From Rhizobium leucaenae USDA 9039 (lineage in GTDB: Bacteria > Pseudomonadota > Alphaproteobacteria > Rhizobiales > Rhizobiaceae), in assembly GCF_000426285.1 (NCBI RefSeq), contig NZ_AUFB01000001.1, positions 1-64,000 on the forward strand: a DNA stretch of 64,000 nt, written 5' to 3'. A program made the position numbers and the translations under genes. The notes below the pieces were generated by a model. It had not been told where the DNA came from. It worked only from the letters and a program-made list of their open reading frames with translations, and did not search any database. Positions within the stretch are counted from its first letter, which is position 1. Each line of letters opens with the position of its first letter. Of this stretch, positions 1-9,871 are shown piece by piece.

Positions 1-245
1 CTGCCGGTGCGCAGCTTTGGAATCCGAAGTTCGACGGTGCCAGCTCGGGTCTCCCAGTCGCGGTCGCGATAGCCGTTACGCTGAGCAAGTCGAAAGTCAT
101 TCTTCTCGCCGTAGGCCGCACCGGTCTTCGTGCCAACCTCTAGCTCCATCAACTTCTCGGCGGCAAAGCCAATCATCTCGCGCAGCAAATCCGCATCAGC
201 GCTCTTCTCAACAAGCGAGCGGAGGTCCATCATGTCATTGGTCAT
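1..245 (-). CDS. IS256-family transposase, N-terminal part (cut by window start)
   Basis: Reading the minus strand from the ATG at 245 gives an open frame to the window edge. It begins MTNDMMDLRSLVEK and contains RNGYRDRDWETRAGTVELRIPKLRTG in two adjoining blocks, the conserved N-terminal segment of IS256/Mutator-type DDE transposases. Only about 81 residues are visible; the catalytic domain lies outside. The gene points out of the window, so the 5' end of the insertion sequence should lie between this start and the promoter of the next gene. I could not identify its terminal inverted repeat. Family assignment is firm; whether the element is intact cannot be judged. Confidence 0.85.
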   Translation of the reverse strand, partial: MTNDMMDLRSLVEKSADADLLREMIGFAAEKLMELEVGTKTGAAYGEKNDFRLAQRNGYRDRDWETRAGTVELRIPKLRTG

Positions 246-363
246 CGGTGGTCTTTCCATCAGGTTGTGCTTGAACAACCCAACCCTACCGGAAAAAGCC
301 GATGACCACCGCTATCCTGCTACACCACTTCTCGGGACGTCATCACGCCGCGACCATAGGCGC

Positions 364-423
364 CTCCTGATATCGGTGTGGTCGCCGCTGAGCGGTCACA
401 TCAGAGCGTATTCTCCTGATATC
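364..423. repeat. Two 11-bp direct repeats upstream of the first ABC operon
   Basis: CTCCTGATATC occurs at 364-374 and again at 413-423, 49 bp apart, between the transposase start and the promoter at 434. Otherwise the 246-433 stretch shows no gene. The copies could be regulatory half-sites or a trace of the insertion sequence end. IS256 elements usually duplicate 8-9 bp, but both copies lie on the same side of the transposase gene, so a simple target duplication is not shown. Confidence 0.35.
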
Positions 424-433
424 TTTCCCCGTA

Positions 434-461
434 TTGACATCGCTCACCTCGCGGCTATCAT
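434..461 (+). promoter_or_regulatory. Predicted sigma-70 promoter of the 517 operon
   Basis: A perfect -35 hexamer TTGACA (434-439) is followed after 16 bp by TATCAT (456-461), a five-of-six match to the -10 consensus. Transcription would start near 468, about 50 nt before the GTG start codon at 517. The spacer is one base shorter than ideal. This is a sequence match only. Confidence 0.55.
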
Positions 462-480
462 TCCATTATAACATTTAACG

Positions 481-496
481 TTCCGTAATAACGGAA
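481..496. promoter_or_regulatory. Perfect palindrome, likely repressor operator
   Basis: TTCCGTAATAACGGAA is a perfect inverted repeat with 6-bp arms and a 4-bp spacer. It lies just downstream of the predicted transcription start and upstream of the ribosome binding site AAAGGGG (502-508). That position suits a roadblock operator. The IclR-family regulator encoded at 5771-6610 inside the same cluster is the obvious candidate to bind it; this link is inference. Confidence 0.45.
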
Positions 497-516
497 TAAA
501 TAAAGGGGATGATATC

Positions 517-2043
517 GTGCGAAACAAATTTGCCTTTCTTCTGGGAGCAGCTCTTCTCATCATGCCGTCGGCGCTTCTGGCGCAGGAAAAAGGCGGCGTG
601 ATCAATGTCGCAACGATCGGCGAGCCGCCGACCTTGGATCCGATGGCGTCGACCGCCGACTTGGTCGGCATCGTTTCCCAGCATATTTTCGAGACGCTTT
701 TTACCTTTGACAAGAACTGGAAGGTCACGCCGCTTCTGGCCGAAAGCATGCCCGACATCAGCGCCGACGGTAAAATCTATACGATCAAGCTTCGCACCGG
801 CGTCAAGTTCCACGACAATAGCGATATGACATCTGAAGATGTCGTTGCCTCGCTCAATCGCTGGACCAAGATTGCTTCACGCGGCAAGCAGACGGCGGCG
901 ATGATCGACAGCATCTCGGCGGTCGATCCATCGACGGTCAAGATCGTGCTGAAGCAGCCCTACGCGCCGCTTCTCTCGCTCCTCGCTTTCAACAATTCGG
1001 CCGCAATCATCATTCCGGCCAAGCATCAGGAAGACCCGATGACCACCTTCATCGGCACCGGTCCCTATATGCTGAAGGAGCGCAAGGCCGACCAATATAT
1101 TCAGTTGGTGCGCTTCGATGGGTATAAATCCCGCGGCGGCGAGGCCGATGGCTATGGCGGCGCCCGACATCAATATCTCGATGAAATCCGCTTCGTACCC
1201 GTTCCGGACGCCAACACCCGCGTCGAGGCGGCGGTTGCCGGTCAATATGATTACGTCGACGCGCTGCCGGTCGAATCCTTCGACCGCCTGAAAGGCTCGA
1301 CAGCGTCCGAGCCGGTCATGCTGAAGCCCTTCGGCTATCCTGTCTTTGTCTTCAACACGGCAAACGGTATCACCAAGAATGTCGATATCCGCAAGGCGGT
1401 GCGCACTGCACTCAGCATGGAGGATATGCTTGCGGCCGCCTTCGGCAGCACCGGTTTTTATTCGCTCGATGCCGCGCTTTATCCGAAGCCCTATGTTTGG
1501 AATACAGATGCCGGCACGAACGGCGCCTATAATGTCGCCGATCCCGAGGCCGCCGGGGCGCTGCTGAAGAAGGCGGGCTATAACGGCGAGCCGCTGCGTA
1601 TCCTCACCAGCCGCCAGTATGAGTTCCACTACAAAATGGCGCAGGTTGCTGCCGAATATCTGAAGCAAGCCGGCTTCAATGTCGACATGCAGGTGGTCGA
1701 TTGGGCGACACTCACGCAACGCCGTGCCGATCCGAAGCTGTGGGACATCTATATCACCCACAGCCCCTTCCTGCCGGAGCCGGCTCTGATGGGCCAGATG
1801 TCGACGAGCTCGCCGGGCTGGTGGGACACGCCGGTCCGAAAGACCGCCGTCGATGCCTTCAATTCCGCCGTTGACGCCGGCAAACGCCAGGCAGCATGGG
1901 CTGATGTTCAGAAGGTGATCTACGACGAAGTGCCGCTGATCAAGATCGGCGACTTCAACGCGCTGGCCGCCAAATCGAAGAAGCTCGAAGGGGTCGAGGC
2001 TGCGCCCTGGCCGTATTTCTGGAACGCGTCGATCAAGAAGTAG
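517..2043 (+). CDS. ABC transporter substrate-binding protein, family 5 (peptide/nickel type)
   Basis: This is a periplasmic solute receptor of the DppA/OppA class, 508 residues, the usual length. The N-terminus MRNKFAFLLGAALLIMPSAL ending in LLAQ is a Sec signal peptide with a likely cut after ALLA. The mature part has the family-5 opening (PPTLDPMAST, a SADGKIYTIKLR segment and TGVKFHDNSDMTSEDVVASL). The start is GTG at 517, placed 8 nt after AAAGGGG. Two permease genes follow at 2101 and 3042, and a matching double ATPase lies further on at 7922. The ligand is not evident. The neighbouring amidohydrolase and RidA suggest an acylated amino compound rather than ordinary dipeptides; that is inference. 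Confidence 0.9.
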   Translation: MRNKFAFLLGAALLIMPSALLAQEKGGVINVATIGEPPTLDPMASTADLVGIVSQHIFETLFTFDKNWKVTPLLAESMPDISADGKIYTIKLRTGVKFHDNSDMTSEDVVASLNRWTKIASRGKQTAAMIDSISAVDPSTVKIVLKQPYAPLLSLLAFNNSAAIIIPAKHQEDPMTTFIGTGPYMLKERKADQYIQLVRFDGYKSRGGEADGYGGARHQYLDEIRFVPVPDANTRVEAAVAGQYDYVDALPVESFDRLKGSTASEPVMLKPFGYPVFVFNTANGITKNVDIRKAVRTALSMEDMLAAAFGSTGFYSLDAALYPKPYVWNTDAGTNGAYNVADPEAAGALLKKAGYNGEPLRILTSRQYEFHYKMAQVAAEYLKQAGFNVDMQVVDWATLTQRRADPKLWDIYITHSPFLPEPALMGQMSTSSPGWWDTPVRKTAVDAFNSAVDAGKRQAAWADVQKVIYDEVPLIKIGDFNALAAKSKKLEGVEAAPWPYFWNASIKK

Positions 2044-2100
2044 CAGCCATAGGCTCGTCATTCCGGCCGCGACGGAAGCGGCCGGAGGATCGGACAAGAC

Positions 2101-3042
2101 ATGATACGCTATATCCTTCAGCGCCTCTTCGGCATGATCGTCGTGATGTTCCTGGTGGTCACGATCGTCTTCGTGATCGTGCGCGTCACCCCCGGCGACC
2201 CGGCCGCCGTCATGCTCGGCCCCGATGCGACCGCGCAGGACATTGCCAGCCTCAGAGCCCGGTTGGGCCTCGACCAGCCGCTCGCCCTGCAATATCTCTA
2301 TTACTTCGGCCAGCTCTTGCGCGGCGATCTCGGCCAATCGATCTTTCTCAACGAGCCTGTGACTTCGGCGCTGGTCGAGCGCGCCGAACCGACCTTCTTC
2401 CTGACCGTATTCTCGCTTGTTATCGCCAGCATTATCGCCCTGCCGATCGGCATCTATTCCGCCTATCGCCGCGGCTCGCTGTTCGATCAGGCGGCGACGG
2501 CGCTTGCCATGCTCGCTGCCAGCATCCCGAGCTTTTGGCTCGGCCTCATCCTCATTCAGTTCTTCGCCGTTCGCCACGGCATCTTTCCCGTCTCCGGATA
2601 TGGCGGCCCGGGTTCGGCATTTGCGGATCGGATGTATCACCTGGCGCTGCCTTCGATCGTGCTCGGCGTCGTCTCCTCGGCGCTGATTCTGCGCTTCACC
2701 CGCGCCTCGATGCTGGATGTGCTTGGCGACGATTATATCCGCACCGCTCGGGCAAAAGGTCTCGTCGAGCGCAAGGTGATCCTGAAGCATGCACTGAAAA
2801 ATGCGCTGATCCCGATCCTTACCGTCATCGGGCTGACCGCCGCCGTGCTGATTTCCGGCGCGGTGGTGACCGAGACCATCTTCAGCCTGCCGGGCATCGG
2901 CAATCTCGTCGTGTCCGCCGTGCTTCGGCGCGACTATCCGGTGATTCAGGGCGCGCTGCTCGTCATTGCCGGGCTTTACGTGCTGATCAATTTTGCGATC
3001 GACATGCTCTATCTGCTGGTCGATCCGAGGGTGCGCTACTGA
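2101..3042 (+). CDS. ABC transporter permease, DppB type
   Basis: This is an inner-membrane permease of the binding-protein-dependent transport family, 313 residues. It opens with MIRYILQRLFGMIVVMFLVV, the usual first helix of DppB/GsiC proteins, and carries VTPGDPAAVMLGPDAT after it. The ATPase-contacting EAA-type loop is visible as DYIRTARAKGLVERKVILKHALKNALIP in successive blocks near residues 210-240. About six membrane helices are expected. Its stop overlaps the next start (TGATG at 3040-3044), so the two permeases are translationally coupled. It should pair with the 3042 permease and the 517 receptor. Confidence 0.93.
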   Translation: MIRYILQRLFGMIVVMFLVVTIVFVIVRVTPGDPAAVMLGPDATAQDIASLRARLGLDQPLALQYLYYFGQLLRGDLGQSIFLNEPVTSALVERAEPTFFLTVFSLVIASIIALPIGIYSAYRRGSLFDQAATALAMLAASIPSFWLGLILIQFFAVRHGIFPVSGYGGPGSAFADRMYHLALPSIVLGVVSSALILRFTRASMLDVLGDDYIRTARAKGLVERKVILKHALKNALIPILTVIGLTAAVLISGAVVTETIFSLPGIGNLVVSAVLRRDYPVIQGALLVIAGLYVLINFAIDMLYLLVDPRVRY

Positions 3043-3911
3043 TGGCCTCGATATCAGACACCACCGTTGGCGCCGAGCGCCGCAAATTCGCCAGGCGTCT
3101 CTTCAAGCGCAAGACGGTCGTCTTCGGCGTCGCCGTGCTGACGATTTTCGTGTTGCTTGCCGTCTTCGCGCCGCTAATTGCGCCCTATGCACCGGCCAAG
3201 CTGTCCATCGTCAACAGGCTGAAGCCGCCGAGCTTCGTTCATCTCTTCGGCACCGATGAGTTCGGCCGCGACGTCTTCACGCGCACCATCTATGCCGGCC
3301 GCCTGTCGTTGCTTGTCGGTGGTGCGGTCGTCGCGCTGGCGGCTGTCATTGGCGTCACGCTCGGCCTGCTCGCCGGCTTCTTCAAGCAGTTGGACACGCC
3401 GATCGCCCGGCTGGTCGACGCGATGATGGCATTTCCCGACATTCTGCTGGCGATTGCGCTGGTCGCGGCCCTTGGGCCATCGCTGGCCACGGTCATCGTC
3501 GCCCTCAGTATCGTCTATGCGCCGCGGCTCGCGCGTATCGTTCGCGCTTCGACCCTGGTCATCCGCGAGTTGCCCTATGTGGAGGCGGCGCGCGCGCTTG
3601 GCGTTTCGACGCTGCACATCATGACGCGGCATGTGCTCAGAAACCTGCTGTCGCCAATCCTGGTGCAGGGCACCTTCCTGTTTGCCAACGCCATGCTCGC
3701 CGAAGCCGGTCTTTCCTTCTTGGGCCTTGGCGTGAGCCCGGATATTCCGACCTGGGGAACCATGATTGCCGCCGGCCGGCAATATCTCGATCAGGCCGAT
3801 TGGATGACCCTCTTCCCAGGCTTCGCCATCATCCTCTCCGTCCTGTCGCTGCAGATGGTTGGCGACGGCTTGCGCGACATTCTCGATCCCAGACTTCGAA
3901 AGGACTTGTAG
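3042..3911 (+). CDS. ABC transporter permease, DppC type
   Basis: This is the second inner-membrane permease, 289 residues from the ATG at 3042, which overlaps the previous stop by one base. A longer upstream reading frame exists but lies inside the first permease gene and lacks family similarity. The N-terminus has the DppC pattern (KTVVFGVAVLTIFVLLAVFAP then LFGTDEFGRDVFTR), and the EAA-type loop reads YVEAARALGVS near residue 180. The C-terminus DGLRDILDPRLRKDL is typical of the family. Only 3 nt separate it from the amidohydrolase start at 3915, so this is one operon. Confidence 0.93.
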   Translation: MASISDTTVGAERRKFARRLFKRKTVVFGVAVLTIFVLLAVFAPLIAPYAPAKLSIVNRLKPPSFVHLFGTDEFGRDVFTRTIYAGRLSLLVGGAVVALAAVIGVTLGLLAGFFKQLDTPIARLVDAMMAFPDILLAIALVAALGPSLATVIVALSIVYAPRLARIVRASTLVIRELPYVEAARALGVSTLHIMTRHVLRNLLSPILVQGTFLFANAMLAEAGLSFLGLGVSPDIPTWGTMIAAGRQYLDQADWMTLFPGFAIILSVLSLQMVGDGLRDILDPRLRKDL

Positions 3912-3914
3912 CTC

Positions 3915-5117
3915 ATGTCTTCCGGATATGAACCGAAACGACCACTACTGATCGCCAACGTCAAGCCGATGGCTTTCGAGCAGGTGGCCCCCGGTAGCGT
4001 TGTCGACGTGCTGGTCGGGGCGGACGGGCGCGTTGCCGAGGTCGGTCCGTCGCTTGCGGTGTCGGCTGATGTCGAAAGGATCGATGGCAAGGGTGCTTGG
4101 ATGTCGCCGGGCTGGGTCGACCTGCATGTCCATATCTGGCACGGCGGGACCGATATTTCCCTCCGCCCATCGGAATGCGGCGTCGAACGCGGGGTGACGA
4201 CACTGGTCGATGCCGGCTCGGCGGGCGAAGCCAATTTCCATGGTTTCCGCGAATACATCATCGAGCCTGCACGCGAGCGCATCAAGGCGTTTCTCAATCT
4301 CGGCTCGATTGGTCTCGTTGCCTGCAATCGCGTCAGCGAATTGATCGACATTCGTTCGATCGATTTCGACCGCATGCTTCAGGTCTACGCCGACAACAGC
4401 GAGCATATCGTGGGCATCAAGGTGCGTGCGAGCCATGTCATCACCGGCTCCTGGGGGATCACACCCGTCAAGCTTGGCAAGAAGATCGCCAAGATATTGA
4501 AGATTCCGATGATGGTGCATGTCGGCGAACCGCCGGCGCTCTATGACGAGGTGCTGGAGGTTCTCGGACCTGGCGATATCGTCACGCATTGCTTCAACGG
4601 CAAGGCCGGCAGCAGTCTCATGGAGGATGAGGATCTCTTTGATCTCGCCGAGCGCTGCGCCGGCGAAGGCATCCGTCTCGATATCGGCCATGGCGGCGCG
4701 TCTTTTTCCTTCCGGGTCGCCGAGGCCGCCATTAAGCGCGGGCTTCTGCCCTTCTCAATCTCCACCGATCTGCACAACCGGTCGCTGAATTTCCCGGTCT
4801 GGGATCTTGCGACGACGATGTCAAAGCTGCTGTCGGTCGGCATGCCCTTCGAGAAGGTGATCGAGGCGGTCACGCATGCGCCAGCTTCGGCCATCAAACT
4901 GCCGCTCATCAATCGGCTTGCGGTCGGCGAGCAGGCCGAATTCACGATCTTCGATCTTGTGGAGTCCGATATCGAGGCGGTGGATTCGATGGGCGATGCC
5001 GCCATGCTGACGCAGCTCTTCGAACCGCGTTACGCGGTCGTCGGCGCTGAGGCCTTCGCTGCGAGCCGTTACATCCCGCGGGCGCGAAAACTGACGCCCC
5101 ATGGCCACAGCCATTAA
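3915..5117 (+). CDS. Amidohydrolase/deacetylase-family metallohydrolase (COG3964, Atu3266-like)
   Basis: This is a binuclear-metal amidohydrolase of 400 residues. The full ligand set is visible: HVH at His71/His73 (in GWVDLHVHIWHGG), a candidate carboxylated Lys169 (VGIKVRAS), His202 (MMVHVGEPP), His225 (IVTHCFNGK) and the catalytic Asp285 (FSISTDLHN). This pattern is that of the COG3964 group, whose characterised members hydrolyse acylated small molecules, including acetylated alpha-hydroxy acids; the natural substrates are largely unsettled. It is the fourth gene of the operon and follows the permease by 3 nt. Together with RidA and the SelA-like PLP protein it suggests removal of an acyl or amide group followed by deamination. 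The substrate is unknown. Confidence 0.85.
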   Translation: MSSGYEPKRPLLIANVKPMAFEQVAPGSVVDVLVGADGRVAEVGPSLAVSADVERIDGKGAWMSPGWVDLHVHIWHGGTDISLRPSECGVERGVTTLVDAGSAGEANFHGFREYIIEPARERIKAFLNLGSIGLVACNRVSELIDIRSIDFDRMLQVYADNSEHIVGIKVRASHVITGSWGITPVKLGKKIAKILKIPMMVHVGEPPALYDEVLEVLGPGDIVTHCFNGKAGSSLMEDEDLFDLAERCAGEGIRLDIGHGGASFSFRVAEAAIKRGLLPFSISTDLHNRSLNFPVWDLATTMSKLLSVGMPFEKVIEAVTHAPASAIKLPLINRLAVGEQAEFTIFDLVESDIEAVDSMGDAAMLTQLFEPRYAVVGAEAFAASRYIPRARKLTPHGHSH

Positions 5118-5220
5118 TGCATGTCGCGCAAAAGTGTGCGGCGGTTTTGCGAGAGCGACATGCAAAAACAAAGAGCTAAAGCGTCGGAGCGAATCCGAAA
5201 GATCGCGACGAGCTTTAGCT
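5118..5220. repeat. RIME-like element: two adjacent large palindromes
   Basis: The stretch directly after the amidohydrolase stop consists of two imperfect palindromes. The first (5118-5164) starts TGCATGTCGC and ends GCGACATGCA. The second (5174-5220) starts AGCTAAAGC and ends GAGCTTTAGCT. The size (103 bp) and double-palindrome layout match the Rhizobium-specific intergenic mosaic element, a dispersed repeat of about 108 bp known from Rhizobium and Sinorhizobium. In RNA both halves would form strong stem-loops between the amidohydrolase and RidA genes, possibly uncoupling their expression. Confidence 0.75.
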
Positions 5221-5257
5221 GAGCTTCGAATTTTATGATTGTACGACAGGAGTTTGT

Positions 5258-5755
5258 GTGAACCAGTCTTCAGCCACAGCCGAGAGCGCATCGGGTTCGC
5301 CCTATGAGCGCCTCTCCACCCTCGGCATCGCGCTGCCGCCACCGCCGCCGCCGATCGCCAATTTCGTGACCCATGTTCTAGAAGGCAACATGCTTTATTT
5401 GTCCGGCCAAGGTCCGCGAGAGGCCGACGGCACCATGCACTTCGGCAAGGTCGGCGCAGAGGTCGGCATCGAACAGGCTTACGGCCATGCGCGGCTGACG
5501 GGCATCAATCTGCTCGCCGTCATGCAGGATGCGCTCGGCGATCTCAAGCGCGTCAAGCGGGTGGTGAAGCTTTTGGGCATGGTCAACGCCACACCCGATT
5601 TCGCCGATCATCCCAGCGTCATCAATGGCTGCTCCGACCTGTTCATCGAAGTCTTCGGAACGGCCGGCCAACATGCCCGCTCCGCCGTCGGCTTCGGCTC
5701 ATTGCCGGGCAATATCACCGTCGAGATCGAAGCAATCGTAGCGTTGCACGGCTGA
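5258..5755 (+). CDS. RidA (YjgF/YER057c) family enamine/imine deaminase
   Basis: This is a 165-residue protein of the RidA superfamily, cytosolic trimers that hydrolyse reactive enamines and imines released by PLP enzymes. The recognisable core is NMLYLSGQGPREADG, then GHARLTGINLLAVMQDALGDL and RVVKLLGMVNATPDF. The C-terminal part HARSAVGFGSLPGNITVEIEA carries the conserved Arg and Glu positions of the family. It starts at GTG 5258, 5 nt after CAGGAG. It is longer than housekeeping RidA (about 130 residues), as expected for the catabolic subgroup with an N-terminal extension. The SelA-like PLP protein at 6718 is a plausible source of its substrate. Confidence 0.85.
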   Translation: MNQSSATAESASGSPYERLSTLGIALPPPPPPIANFVTHVLEGNMLYLSGQGPREADGTMHFGKVGAEVGIEQAYGHARLTGINLLAVMQDALGDLKRVKRVVKLLGMVNATPDFADHPSVINGCSDLFIEVFGTAGQHARSAVGFGSLPGNITVEIEAIVALHG

Positions 5756-5770
5756 GGGAAGGAGAGGACG

Positions 5771-6610
5771 TCAATGGCCGCGCCAGCCCATCAACCTCTC
5801 GATCTTTTCCGCCGAGCTTTGAACCTGCGCGACGTAATGGCCTTTGTCGGAAAAGGCTTTCTGCTCCGGCAGAACGATGGAGATGGTGGCAACGCACTGG
5901 TCATCGCGGTCGCATATGGGCGAAGCGATGCAGGCGACGGAATAGTCGGATTCGCCGGCCTGGATCGACAGGCGCGATTCCAGTGCTTTTGCCGCAGCCG
6001 TCGACAGGGTCACCGGATCGACGTCGGCGCGGCCGGTTGGAGAGGTGCGCGCGCAATGCCGAAAAAGCGCGATGCGCTCTTCCTCCGGCAGGTGACCGAC
6101 CAGCAGGCGGCCCGACGCCGTCCAGTTGAGCGGCACCCTCGTGCCGACGCGCGAGGCGACCTGGAAATGGCTTGGGCCGTCGGCCATCGCGAGAACGAGC
6201 ATGTGGTCGCCGTCGCGGCCGCAAAGCTGGACGGTTTCCCCGGTCTGACGGCAGAGATCGTGCATTTCATGGGTGGCGACGCTCATGAAGTCGAGCGATC
6301 GGGCATAGGCGAGACCATAGTGATAAAGACGGGCGCCGAGCCAGATCGTGCTATCGGGATTGCGGCTGAGAAGGGTCTTCTCAACGAGGTCGTCAACGAT
6401 GACGTAGACGGTCGAGAGCGGTGCGCCGATGGCCTTGGCCACGGCGTAGACACCGCAGGGCGCGCCGGTTTCGTAGAGGTAATCGATGACCTGCATTGCC
6501 CGATCGATGCCGCTGACGCGCGAGCGCCGCGATCCCTTGACGACGTTGCCGTCATTTTCATTGGCCGCCTCGTTCTCGGAGTAGCCGATGCGTGATGTCT
6601 TCGCGTCCAA
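5771..6610 (-). CDS. IclR-family transcriptional regulator
   Basis: This is a 279-residue regulator with an N-terminal winged helix-turn-helix (about residues 33-95: GIDRAMQVIDYLYETG, then VYAVAKAIGAPLSTVYVIVDDL). A C-terminal IclR effector domain follows (SGRLLVGHLPEEER near 165, then SIQAGESDYSVACIASPI). It lies reversed inside the transport/catabolic cluster, convergent with ridA and divergent from the SelA-like gene. A local regulatory role is therefore likely, and the palindrome at 481-496 is a candidate target. The ligand is unknown. The start is the first ATG of the frame; about 30 weakly conserved residues precede the DNA-binding domain. Confidence 0.88.
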   Translation of the reverse strand: MDAKTSRIGYSENEAANENDGNVVKGSRRSRVSGIDRAMQVIDYLYETGAPCGVYAVAKAIGAPLSTVYVIVDDLVEKTLLSRNPDSTIWLGARLYHYGLAYARSLDFMSVATHEMHDLCRQTGETVQLCGRDGDHMLVLAMADGPSHFQVASRVGTRVPLNWTASGRLLVGHLPEEERIALFRHCARTSPTGRADVDPVTLSTAAAKALESRLSIQAGESDYSVACIASPICDRDDQCVATISIVLPEQKAFSDKGHYVAQVQSSAEKIERLMGWRGH

Positions 6611-6717
6611 AAACCGAACTCCCGTTCAAATCGGTGGTTTATTACATAATTATGGCATAGCTGTCGATGGCTCGGTACTGCAAGCACCGGCCAGCAGCAA
6701 AAAAATATGGAGATCCC

Positions 6718-7917
6718 ATGCCGAATGAAGACATTCGTCCGTCCGTCGGACTTCGCCCCGTCATCAATGTCTCGGGCACGATGACGAGCCTTGGCGCATC
6801 GATTGTCGTGACGCAGGCGATTGCGGCAATGGGCTCCATCCTGCCGCAATTTGTCGAGATCAACGACCTGCAGCGCAAGGCAAGCACCGTTATCGCGCGG
6901 CTGACCGGCGGCGAAGCGGGTTTCGTCACTGCCTCCTGCTCGGCCGGTATTAGCCTCGCAGTCGCCGCCGCCATTACCGGCAATGACCTTGCCGCGATCG
7001 AGCGTCTGCCCGAGGTGCGCGGTGATAAAAACGAAGTCATCGTTCAGATGGGGCATGTGGTGAGCTATGGCGCGCCGGTCGATCAGGCAGTGCGGCTTGC
7101 AGGCGGCAAGGTTGTGCTGATCGGCCAGGCGACTTCGACATACCGGCATCATCTCGAAGGTGCGATCACTGAAAAGACGGCAGCCGCCCTCTATGTCGTT
7201 TCGCATCATGTCGTGAACTACGGCATGCTGAGCCTCAAGGAATTTTGTGAGATCGCCCATGCCAAGGGCGTTCCGGTCATTGTCGATGCAGCGTCCGAAT
7301 ATGACCTGCGCATCTTCCTGGAGCAGGGAGCGGACCTCGTTCTCTACTCCGGCCACAAATTCCTCGGCGGGCCGACTTCGGGCATCGTCGCAGGGCGCAA
7401 GGACATGGTGCGCAACACTTTCCTGCAAAATCTCGGCATTGGCCGCGGCATGAAGGTCGGCAAGGAAAGCATCTTCGGCGTTATGGCAGCGCTCGAAGCC
7501 TGGGAGACGCGCGACCATGCCGGCATCCGGCAGCGCGAGGCCGGCTATCTCCGTCTCTGGCGTGACCGTTTCGACGGCCGACCTGGCGTCAAAGCGATGA
7601 TCGAGCCCGATCCGACCAATAATCCGCTCGACCGGCTGCGTCTCACCATCGATCAGCGCGAGGCCCACATCACCGCCTGGGACCTGGCCGACGCTTTGGC
7701 ACGGGGAAATCCGCCGATCATTGTGCGCGACCACGAGGTGGAGCACAATTACTTCTATCTCGATCCCTGCAACCTGCATCCCGGCGAGGAAGTAATCGTA
7801 ACAGCCCGGATCGGTGAAGAGCTCGACAGGGCGCAGGCCTCGAATGAGATCATTGCCACGTCCCTGGAAGATCGCAGCCGCCGCCGTTTCGACGGTCTGT
7901 TGCGTTGGCCGGATTGA
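6718..7917 (+). CDS. SelA-like PLP-dependent enzyme (fold type I)
   Basis: This 399-residue protein belongs to the selenocysteine-synthase-like group that includes D-glucosaminate-6-phosphate ammonia-lyase. The PLP site is visible: Asp190 ([11 protein letters not shown]) and Schiff-base Lys214 ([13 protein letters not shown]). The N-terminus [16 protein letters not shown] is characteristic. I chose the ATG at 6718 because GGAG lies 8 nt before it; an upstream ATG at 6667 adds 17 unconserved residues. Genes of this group often neighbour COG3964 hydrolases, as here (3915). A beta-elimination or ammonia-lyase reaction yielding an enamine that RidA would hydrolyse is a reasonable model; the substrate is not known. 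The ATPase gene follows 4 nt after the stop. Confidence 0.85.
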   Translation: MPNEDIRPSVGLRPVINVSGTMTSLGASIVVTQAIAAMGSILPQFVEINDLQRKASTVIARLTGGEAGFVTASCSAGISLAVAAAITGNDLAAIERLPEVRGDKNEVIVQMGHVVSYGAPVDQAVRLAGGKVVLIGQATSTYRHHLEGAITEKTAAALYVVSHHVVNYGMLSLKEFCEIAHAKGVPVIVDAASEYDLRIFLEQGADLVLYSGHKFLGGPTSGIVAGRKDMVRNTFLQNLGIGRGMKVGKESIFGVMAALEAWETRDHAGIRQREAGYLRLWRDRFDGRPGVKAMIEPDPTNNPLDRLRLTIDQREAHITAWDLADALARGNPPIIVRDHEVEHNYFYLDPCNLHPGEEVIVTARIGEELDRAQASNEIIATSLEDRSRRRFDGLLRWPD

Positions 7918-7921
7918 CGCG

Positions 7922-9772
<1,851 letters not shown>

Positions 9773-9871
9773 CCGCCTGTCGTCATTGCAGTGTCGCAGG
9801 CCGTCCTTGGATTAGCGGCTTCTGCCGATAATGTTATGGTTGCATGATGAGCCTTATCGTGAGGGTATCCC

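Noticed and set aside
877..2790. 637-codon open frame antisense to the first receptor and permease genes
   Set aside because: It lies opposite two clear family members, its translation has no recognisable motif and is rich in Arg, Asp and His as expected for the complement of GC-rich codons.
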